From: Rhea pennata
Lineage: Eukaryota > Chordata > Aves > Rheiformes > Rheidae
Direction of reading: 5' to 3'
Length of the DNA: 64,000 bases
Assembly (NCBI RefSeq): GCF_028389875.1
Contig: NC_084670.1
Coordinates: forward strand, 11,689,383-11,753,382
Both the position numbers and the translations under genes were made by a program. The notes below the pieces were generated by a model. The model worked only from the letters and a program-made list of their open reading frames with translations, ran no database searches and was not told the DNA's origin. This document shows, in pieces, positions 55,447 to 64,000 of the stretch (positions within the stretch are counted from its first letter, which is position 1; each line of letters opens with the position of its first letter).

Positions 55447-55917
55447 CTGCCCGCGGGAGCCGGGAGGGCCGCTGCCGCCGCCTGCCTGCGCGCCAGCTCT
55501 ACGGCTTTAGCGCTCTCACAGTGTGAGAAGCGTGAAGGTTTTTGCTTGCAAAGACAGGCGGCTTTGTAAGTGCAGTGAATACTCGGCCCCGGAGCGCGCT
55601 GCTGCAGCCGGGACCCCCCGCGCTGCGCTGCCGCTGCCGGGCGCGGAAGCGCCGTGCCCAGCGCCGGGGCGCGGAGCGCAGCGCTGACACCGGCACCGCG
55701 CACGACCTGCCCGGCCGCCCGGGACCCTCAGCGCCCGGGCCCGGGCCCGGCAGCACCGTCCACCGCTCCGCGCCTAGAAAGTCGCGGCGCGTTGCGGCGG
55801 CGATGCCGGGTCGGGGGGCCCCGGCTGTGCCGCCGGAGCGGGCCCGGCGCCGGCCCCAGCGCCGCTCGGCCCGCGGAGCGAAGCCGCTGCCCGGCGCAGT
55901 GCATGCAGCGCCTGCGC
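55447..55917. other. GC-rich spacer between minisatellite and U5 copy 2
   Basis: CpG-dense unique sequence with no recognised gene. It ends at the distal promoter element of U5 copy 2. Confidence 0.5.
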
Positions 55918-56125
55918 GTTAGCATGTTCCTCATTAGCATGTTCCTCATTAGCATACCCAGGGTGCAGCGCGGGGGAGCCGCGCCGCCCCGAGCCGCCGC
56001 CGCGCCGCCGCCCCGGTTTGCCGGTGTGTCCGGACGGGGCCGAGCGCGGCGGTGGCGGCAGGGCGGGACCGGGCGGGGCTGGCAGCGGCGGCGGCGGCAG
56101 TGAGCATCGCCGTGTGCTGGGTGTC
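55918..56125 (+). promoter_or_regulatory. U5 copy 2 promoter: octamer triplet, ZNF143/SPH site, PSE-like box
   Basis: GTTAGCAT at 55918 and ATTAGCAT at 55933 and 55948 keep the 15-bp spacing. SPH-type TACCCAGGGTGCAGCGCGG follows at 55955-55973. TCGCCGTGTGCTGGG at -60 is the copy nearest to a standard PSE (TCACCNTNANT). Confidence 0.78.
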
Positions 56126-56166
56126 GAGGCCCGGGGGTGGGGTGGGCGGCGGGGGGACCCAGGGGC

Positions 56167-56281
56167 ATACTCTGGTTTCTCTTCAGATCGTATAAATCTT
56201 TCGCCTTTTACTAAAGATTTCCGTGGAGAGGAACAAGCACGAGTGTCGAGGAATTTTTTGAGGCTCCATTTCGGTGGAGCT
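56167..56281 (+). ncRNA. RNU5: U5 spliceosomal snRNA, copy 2
   Basis: The RNA is identical to copy 1, with loop 1, Sm site and 3' hairpin intact. The 3' box is GTCGAAAACAGA, one base different. The promoter between the distal element and the start is more diverged from copies 1 and 3 than those are from each other. Confidence 0.97.
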
Positions 56282-56480
56282 GCCCCTTTCGCTGGTCGAA
56301 AACAGAGCTGACTTGGTGCTTTCCCGCGGGGAGGGCGCGGGCGCTGTCGGGCCCCGCCGCGGCGTCCTGCTCTGCGGGGAGGGCAGCGGCGAGCGAGGCT
56401 CCGGCGGGCAGGCGGGCTCCCTGCTGCCGCCGGCCGGGCTGGGCCGGGCCGGGCTGGGCCGGGCCGGGGGCGGGGCCCAC

Positions 56481-56707
56481 ATTAGCATGTTCCTCATTAG
56501 CATGTTCCTTATTACCATACCTAGGTGGATTAGCATACCCAGGATGCACCGCGGCAGCACCGGGCCCTCCCGCTCCGCTCGTCGCCGCCACCGCTGCCGG
56601 CGGGGCCGCTCGGGGCCGGCGCGGCGCAGCGCGGATCGTGCGCCCGCGCCGGGGCCGCGCCGGGGCCGCGCCGGGGCGGCGGGGCCGGGGGTCGCCGCGC
56701 GCTGGGG
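56481..56707 (+). promoter_or_regulatory. U5 copy 3 promoter: four octamer-like boxes, ZNF143/SPH site, PSE-like box
   Basis: ATTAGCAT at 56481 and 56496, ATTACCAT at 56511 (15-bp steps) and ATTAGCAT at 56529, then SPH-type TACCCAGGATGCACCGCGG at 56536-56554. TCGCCGCGCGCTGGG starts at -60. The stretch between is nearly the same as in copy 1. Confidence 0.78.
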
Positions 56708-56751
56708 GGCGGCAGTGGGGCGGCTGGCGCGTCGGCGGCGGGCGGGCGGGC

Positions 56752-56866
56752 ATACTCTGGTTTCTCTTCAGATCGTATAAATCTTTCGCCTTTTACTAAA
56801 GATTTCCGTGGAGAGGAACAAGCACGAGTGTCGAGGAATTTTTTGAGGCTCCATTTCGGTGGAGCT
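56752..56866 (+). ncRNA. RNU5: U5 spliceosomal snRNA, copy 3
   Basis: The RNA is identical to copies 1 and 2, and its 3' box (GTCAAAAACAGA) equals that of copy 1. Its transcription unit ends about 690 bases before the KIF2C ATG, on the same strand. Confidence 0.97.
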
Positions 56867-57285
56867 GCCCCTTTCGCTGGTCAAAAACAGAACATGGTTT
56901 CTACCACCACAGCCTCCCACAGACAAATGTGCTTTATGTCCCCACTGCACGTCCTCACCTGTCCCGCTCCCCTTGGCCGCAGGAACCGTCTCCAGCCGCC
57001 GCCCCGTGAGGCCTCTCCCCATGGCCTGTCCCCCGCCCCGCGGCTCCCCCGCGGCTGCCCCAGTGCCCTCCAGATACCTCCCCGGGGGGCGCGGGCTGGC
57101 TGCCCGTCCCGGCGGCCGGGGGCAGCGGAGCTCAGAGCTGCCTTTGGGGCGCCCTCCCGAGGAGAGGCGCGGACACGGTCCCCTCGCCCGCCCAGGGCCG
57201 TTCACTCCCTTCCGTCGCCGCCCCCGGCCGCCTGCGCGGCCCCGCGGCGCGGCGCGCACGCTGGCAGCCCCGCTGCCGAAACCGA

Positions 57286-57497
57286 ACTACAATTCCCGGC
57301 ATGCTCCGCGCGCCGCTGCGCCGCGGCAGCCCTTCCCGTGCTGCCGGGAGCTGCGGTCGGCGGGCCGGCGACAGCTGCGCCCCGCGGCATGCCGGGAGCT
57401 GTAGTCGGCGCCGCGCGCGGAGCAGGCTGGGGGCGCAGCGCGCCGCGCCGGCGCTTCCCGGTAGGCCCCGCGGCACGCCCGGCGCGCGGAGTTCAAA
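57286..57497. promoter_or_regulatory. KIF2C promoter: opposed ZNF143 sites and a CHR element
   Basis: ACTACAATTCCCGGCATGC (57286-57304, plus) and its near-equal on minus (57387-57405) are full ZNF143/SBS-type sites in opposite orientation. A weaker minus copy is at about 57338-57357. TTCAAA at 57492-57497 (TTTGAA on minus) fits the CHR element of mitotic DREAM-regulated genes, about 70 bases before the ATG. The roles are inferred from motif and position. Confidence 0.6.
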
Positions 57498-57565
57498 TCG
57501 GCGGCGGTTGCCGGGGTCTGGCTTCGGCTGCCGGGGGCCGCCCGCTCGCCTCGTCCCGCCGCGCC

Positions 57566-60500
57566 ATGGACCCCCGGCTCTACCGCCACATCTGTCCCGG
57601 CCGCGTCGTCAACATCCAGCGGAGCAACGGTGAGGGGCGCGGGGGGCGGGCGGGCGGGCGCGCGGAGCCCTGGGGGCGCGGGCTCACCTCGGCCCTCTCC
57701 TAGGCCTCATCCACAACGCCACGATAAAGACGGTGAACGTGGAGCGCTGCTCCGTGTCCGTGGAGTGGTCCGAGGGCGGCGCCGTCAAGGGCAAGGAGGT
57801 GAGTGCCCGCGGCCCCCCCGCTGCGGCCCCGGGCCGGGCCGGGCGCTCGTGAGCTTTGGCGCGGTGCGTCCGGCGGAGCTGGCGCTTCCTGGCGCCCTGC
57901 GAGCTGCGCCGGCCCTCGGGTCGTAAACGCTTTCTACCCTAGCGCGGCGGGTGATTCAGGACGAGCGCAGCTCTGCGCTTACTTGGCTTCGTTACGTAGG
58001 TAAAATAATGAAATAAGCGTGTAAAGGTAAGATGTGCCCGAGTCCCGCGTGCTGCGGCCGGAGCGGTGCCCTCAACCTTTGTCAGCGAGCGGCTGGGAGG
58101 GAGCGAGGGAGGGAGGGACATCGCGTTCTTGCTCTTGCTGTTGGCTGGTGGCTTTGAATGATGCGGAGTTCTAGTTTGCCCAGCTCTGGGGGTTTCCTTT
58201 TGGTGCTCAGTGCCCTCAGCAGTGTCCTTAGGCTTTCCTTAGCTTTTTCGTTACCAGGCAGCCTAGCTGCATGCTTTGACCTGTCATACCTTTTGTTTGT
58301 AGCCCAGTGTGAAAATACAAGTCACGGTGGACCTCAGAGACCATCTAAAATGTATGAGCCACCTCTTCGAGTCTTCTAGCTATAAAGCAGCTTTATTGCA
58401 CTTGTTTTAGAATCTAGAATTCTGAAATGCTCCCAAATATTTTCTTCAGTATTCTGTTCTTTAGTTCCTATGTGCACTATTCTCTAGGACCTGCTATATT
58501 TTTCTTAAAGTTTTTTTTTATTTTTTTTAATAAGATCTTCCCCCCAGGGGATATACTTCAGAACAGCAGATGGGGAATTAACTATGATTTGGGCTAGAAT
58601 CCAGGTAATAATGGCATTGACTCAGTTGAATTGCTTCTTGGGCAGCATTAGTCAAAAGTGTTCTAGCTAAATGCAAAGAATGGGATATGTGTCTCTGGTG
58701 ATGGAACTGCCGTGTTTGTATGGCCATCCTCACTTTGCTTCAAGTCAGATAAAATACCATATGAAGTTGGTGGGAGGAGGTAGGAGTCCAGGGCTCTTGA
58801 GGCTGATGCAGCTGAAGACTTGCCACTTAACAAAATCTCCTTTGGAAAGTGAGAAAATATGTTTGTCCTGCCAGTTACTCTGGGAGCATATATAACTTAC
58901 AGTTTAGTTAAAATCTTTTGTCACTGGCTAGTTGATTTGGTCTTGTACTTTTGTGCATATGCTACATTCAAATATGCAACACTACAAGCATAACTATTGA
59001 CTAAATTGTGTGTGTAATTATGATGATAAACCTCAATAAAGAGGTTGTTCAAAATATAGCAGCAAATTGTCTTATGCATTGTTCATGTATATATATTTCT
59101 GAGCTGATTCACTTCTTGATTAAATATTTACAGATTTTGTATAAAATCAAATTTTATAATTGCCTCTCGTATGAGAATGTGGTATCACACCTTTTACAGA
59201 GGCTCAGTTGCTTATTTTTGCCCTTTGTGTGGACTTTCTTTAAATTAAATAAATCAAATTTTGCTTCAGGACTTAAGAACATCCTGGTGCGGTTTAGGTG
59301 TTGCTTTAATTGCAGGTGAATTCCAGCGTAAGCTGCTGTTATACCCCAAATTATTTTTGCATGCATCCACTTTCAAAATCTTGTGCAAGCTTAGGTTTGA
59401 AAAACCAAAACGAGAGATGCTGTCTTTTGTGCGTGAGGCTGCTCGTGGCTGCCCGCCGCTGCCCCGCGCTGCGGCTGTCTGTGACAGGGTGCTTTTCCAG
59501 AGCTGCAGAACGTTGTGAACGTGGGATTATGACTTCATCGGAGGGTTACGCGGAGGGTTGGAGCTGGCCTTAGCTGAAATTGCTTGCATGCAATAGTCAG
59601 GGAAAATGCAGGTGAACTGACTTGACTTGTCGTGGATTAAATGCCAAATCCTTCATTTTCCAAGGAGTAAGTAGCTCTTTGAAGTTTATTTCAGCAAGTG
59701 CAATTGCACAGTAAACTCTTAATGCTCTCCTAGCGCAGAAGATGGAGCAGCTGAGATTTACTAAGATTAGCTGTAAGGGATTAAATCAGTTGATGCCAAA
59801 TGTGCTTTGCCTACCTCTTCAGAAGTGCTCCATGGCTACCGCAGAGCTGTGTGGTGTTTGGCAGATGAGGGTAAATGGTTTAACTAGTACATTTCCTTTA
59901 GTATGCTTAGATGTATGAGAGTCTTCAAATGGAATAGAGACTGCTGCCTTGTTAGTCATGGAAACTTTAACTCAACATTTGGCAAGCAGTGGGTCAGGTT
60001 TCTTTGCCTATAATGAAAGTCAACGTAAAAAATTGTGTGAAGTGGTAGCAACGATATTCCGGTCTGTGAAAATCTTGCCTCTGCTCTTGTAGATTGAAAT
60101 TGATGATGTGATAACAATAAATCCTGAGTTAGCAGAAGAAATACCTGCTGCAGATGTGAAAGAGAACCTTCCTCTGCAAGAGAATATAACTGTACAGGTA
60201 AGTGTTTTTAAGTGCTTTAGTGTCTCCTAAGTGTCAACAGCAGCCAGCTAGAAAATAGGTGTTATGAATAATATTGTCAGTTTCAAAGTTTGTCTCTAAC
60301 TTGCCTGTTCTGTCTTGCTGCGGGACTTTGATGGCAAACCCTCTTTGTATTAATGTTGTCTTAGTGTTGTGCTAAGTGTTTATGGCTTATTCAGATTACT
60401 TACAGCATTCTTTTTTTCCTCCCCAGAAACAGAAACGCAGAACAACTCTTTCAAAAATTCCTGCTCCACGTGAAGGTGAGAAAATATTTTTCTCTGCTAT

Positions 60501-63394
60501 AACCATGTGAAATAGAGGTGGTCTTCAGTTTTAGACATAGTATTGTAGTTTGATGCATCAAAAGGCTGCTCCGTTAGGCACCTTAATTATTGACCGTTCT
60601 GAGCATACTGGTCATATAAACACTTCGGACTCCTGAGTGCAGACTCTTGCCAGTGGATTGCTGTCTTGTTCCTGTGAGCTAGGGTTTGTTGCCCTTTTCT
60701 GCAACGTTGCTGTAGTTCTTCCCTTGACACTGTTCTAACTGTCACTAGCCAGTTACTGTTGCAATGAGCTGTAAAGTTTTATGTGGACTTTGGCTAACGC
60801 CACAAATAACAAAAAGTAAGTGACACTAATTAAAATAAAGAGTCAAAATGAGTGGAAAGGGTAAAAAGAAACAGTTGTGACAAATGATTGTCTCCTCTTC
60901 AGACATTCACCTGAACAATAACTATTGCTTTATTCCTAGAGACACTTCAGACTAGACAGCCAAAATGGTGTGCTAGAGCTCACTGATTTTTCTGTCAGGC
61001 ATATAGATTGTGCAAAGCCAACACAGAAGATAGACATCTGAAAGCATGGGATTGCTGAGGAACTGCTTTTCTTGAGGTGTTAGGAGTTAGAAAACTCCCA
61101 CCTTCTCTATCTTCTATTAACTTTTTAGTTGACTCTCTTGGCTTTTTGTGAGTTGAAAGTAGCAGCATTACAAGTCTTTGTAATATGCTTGAGTGATGCT
61201 GAGGTTTAGTGGTTGCAGATTTAATGACTCTCCTATCGCTTGCTAGAACTTGTTGTGCTTTTCCATGCAATTGCTCTGTAACTGCTGGTTTTGTCTGACC
61301 TTTGTATGTGATGCGAGAGAGGGAACATGGTACCAGAAGAAGACAGTACAGATCCCTTTGCCTCTAAGAGGCAAGAGTAGTCTGAAAAACTTAGTGTCAA
61401 ACATCATTCTGTACTAGATCATCTTGATCTTCCTCAAATCCAGAGAATTCTCCATAAATTTTTGTGAACTGGCTAGAAAAGTGGTGTGCTAATGTGGTGA
61501 CTATCTGTGCATAGGTCAGCTGATGAATTGGACAACAAACTGGAGAAATAAAGGACTTTTAATCTAGTCATTGACTGCTGGAAAAGATGTTATTACAGGT
61601 CACTGCTTTCCTGAAGTGTAGTTTCTAGTTGCAAATCTGAAATGTCTGTTGCCTTGAAGACCTGCTCAGAATACACAAGAAAAACAATGTGTTCAGTATT
61701 CCTCAAATATTATTAAATCCCATGAATGACAAGCAGTATTGGTCCTGTTACAAACTCCATGATGCACTTACTAGCTAATTTTGGCTTCAGATTTCAGTTT
61801 TAGGACTAAAGAAAACAAAGCTCAGGAGATGTCTGTCTCCACCTCAGTATGTAATGTGTATTGCATCATGCTCAGGTAAGTGGGAGAAACAGAAGTAAAC
61901 AGTACTTTTAGAATTAACTGAGAAACAGATACTGCCTAAGTTCCGACTCTAAGAATTCTGGCGGATGCTGTATATCTTTGTACAAGAATTACCTAGAACA
62001 AACCCATTTAGATGCAGCAAATCCTCCAGTTAGTATACATGTCCAAGAATGCTGTTTTATTCCAGAGGGGAAAAAAAAACAGTTTGTGGTGAGATCAGAT
62101 CTGGGCATCTGTGACAAAAGAAAATGGAGTAAAATGCCATCTCTGAGTCTAATGAAACTGATTCTTTTTGTCCCTAAAGTTGCAGCAGTGACACCTAATG
62201 TCTCTGCACCTGAGCAGAAGATTCCAGGTAAAGAGTTAAAAGACATGAGCACTGAATTTTATGGGCACAGTTGTAAGGAATTTGATCCAGAATTTGAATC
62301 AATCTTTGGTCTGAAACATCTTATTTCCTTGGAAATCATAGTGATTAATTATAGATACATTCTCGTGATTGTTAGAGGTGGGGGTAGTTCTAATATTCAT
62401 ATTGCACTTCAGATTTTTCATATCAGATTTGCTTTCCTTGCATTGAGATGCATGTTCTGATCCCTTTCTCCAGAAGCTTTGCAAGGGACTTTGGGCAGGG
62501 ACCTGGTGTCAGTGAAAGAAACATACCTCGATATGTGACTACAGAGATTGCATGCAAATGAGCCTTTCTAAAGATTTACTGCTGTAACTGTGGAGTCCAG
62601 CTTCTAGCTGAATTCAGTGTCATCAAGCTGTGCCCCAACTCACTGTGCACAGACAGACCATCACTGCTTGGGTGTTGTGGTAGGCATGACGCCCCCAACA
62701 AATTTTCATTTTAGACATGGAAGGCATCAGAAACAAGTTCTTTTCGCATCAGAAATAAATTCTTGACTTTCTCTTAGAGCTTCCCCAGGTAACTTGCTCT
62801 GTAGTCTATGTAGGAAAATTAGTAATAGAGCCTCAGATACATTCATTTTAAGCAGTTGCTAGACTGCAATTCTGTTGTCATCATCATATAGTCAGTCCAT
62901 AGCCCTGCAAGTGTGAAGCTCCATAGGGTTTCCCAGTTGCCTGATTTTTAACTGCCTCTTTCTACTTAGTGAGGTTCTGGAACTGCTATGGTACCAAATC
63001 CTTAGTGCTATCTGGAAGGAAATTTCACTGGAGCTGCAAATCTGGAATGAACTGTTTGCTTTTCTCTAGTGGTATATTTCACGATCACTTTTTCATCACC
63101 TACCTTTGCAGCATTGCTTCATCCTGCACTTTCTTGATGCACCTGAGATCTGGAAATAGTTCTTTTAACCACACCTTGGCCCCCTCTGTTCTATACCTCT
63201 GTAAGCATATGATTAATTGCAGACTTTTGAGTGTCTGATGCACAATGCTGACCAAGTTTGTGTCTCCAAAGCTCTGCGTGGCCGCTCCACTAGGATGTCT
63301 GTTATCACAGAGTCTCAGGGCAACCTCCAGGAAAATGAGATGGAGGTGGATCCCTGCACTTCTACACAAACAAGAAACAATTCGGCAATTCCTG
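57566..63394 (+). CDS. KIF2C: Kinesin family member 2C / MCAK, 5' part (gene continues past the window)
   Basis: This is a kinesin-13 microtubule depolymerase of centromeres and spindle poles. Six coding exons are placed: 57566-57629, 57704-57798, 60093-60197, 60427-60475, 62180-62227 and 63272-63394. They encode about 160 N-terminal residues; the neck and motor lie beyond 64000. It starts [20 protein letters not shown], and the conserved block [20 protein letters not shown] follows. Exon 4 holds the EB1-binding SxIP motif as SKIP. Exon 6 encodes [17 protein letters not shown], the region carrying Aurora B sites in the mammalian protein. The 48-base exon at 62180-62227 ([17 protein letters not shown]) has no counterpart in remembered human KIF2C. 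It keeps phase 1 on both sides, so it may be a cassette. The intron at 57799-60092 shows nothing further. Confidence 0.92.
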
Positions 63395-64000
63395 GTGAGT
63401 GGAGAAGACCCAGTGAACTGCTAATATGAAGCTGAAGCAAGATGGTTAATATGTATTTAATTAGGTAAATTGTAAGTCCAGGAGGAGGAGCAACACTCCT
63501 CCCTCCTTTTCAGATATAAAAGGAGGGAGACTAAGAGGTCTCTGACTAAATAAACATTCAAGGCTTCCTCCTGAAGGAGTTTTCAAAGGACTTCAGAAAT
63601 AAATGTTAAAGGAAGATATGTTTTAACAAAAGAGCTGCAGTCATGCACATGGTATCTGCTCAACAGCATAAAGTGGCATTTGCAGTGCTAGAATGGGGAT
63701 GGAACTGTCTTAATACTGCTAACAATATGCTCTGTAACCTTCCCCATGTAGGAGCTTGATTTGAGTAGCAGCTGATGCCCCTTTCTCAAAGCTGGGGGTC
63801 TTCAGTATCTGTTGAATGGTTTAAAATCTTACTCAAGATTGAGTAAGAGTGAGTTCCTTTGTTACTAAGTGAGACTAAAATAGTTGTACTTTTTGGAGTG
63901 TTAGACTGCTTATGAATTAGAATATGTTAAAGGCTTATTAATAGGCTTATTATCCCTTTGCCTTTCTTTGTCATACAGGGCTTTATAAATTTATTCTTGA

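Noticed and set aside
52555-55703. Open frames and possible CRISPR-like look of the 42-bp array
   Set aside because: The units are contiguous with no unique spacers, and the host is a vertebrate. It is a minisatellite. The frames at its right edge only translate the repeat.
56183-57259. Minus-strand frames sharing a peptide end over U5 copies 2 and 3
   Set aside because: They are the complement of the duplicated U5 RNA genes, which explains the repeated peptide.

Overview
This is vertebrate nuclear DNA, most likely from a bird, although another sauropsid is possible. It has short introns, very high GC, dense genes and poly-C/poly-G runs. The only transposon I recognise is one decayed CR1 LINE piece. 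The gene set matches the human 1p34.1 block: PTCH2, BTBD19, DYNLT4, PLK3, BEST4, RPS8, ARMH1, U5 snRNA genes and KIF2C. Exon boundaries were set by hand from splice sites, reading phase and remembered human protein sequences. No alignment was run.

Left part (1-20 kb): the 3' two thirds or more of PTCH2 (+) converge on BTBD19 (-, 8 exons, 300 aa). BTBD19 sits in exceptionally GC-rich DNA that includes a run of 41 G. DYNLT4 (+, one coding exon, 231 aa) follows. Middle (20-42.6 kb): PLK3 (-, 15 exons, 646 aa, the human length) has a CRE promoter. Next is a single-coding-exon leucine-rich-repeat membrane protein (+, 412 aa) that I cannot match to a mammalian gene at this place. BEST4 (+, 9 coding exons, 507 aa) follows.

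Right part (42.6-64 kb): RPS8 (-, 208 aa) carries four intronic C/D snoRNAs that look like SNORD55, SNORD46 and two SNORD38 copies. Then come one isolated ARMH1 exon (+), three U5 snRNA genes (+) and the 5' end of KIF2C (+), whose motor domain lies beyond the window. About 69 copies of a 41-43 bp CpG-rich minisatellite (2.9 kb) separate the first U5 gene from the other two.

The genes mostly act independently: Hedgehog reception, cell-cycle kinase, chloride channel, ribosome and splicing RNA, and mitotic kinesin. Relative to the human order as I remember it, the ARMH1-U5-KIF2C segment is inverted next to RPS8, and ARMH1 is reduced here to one exon. The least familiar items are the U5/minisatellite cluster with 15-bp-spaced octamer arrays, the LRR receptor-like gene with tandem YxN tail motifs, and the ARMH1 remnant at a likely rearrangement junction.
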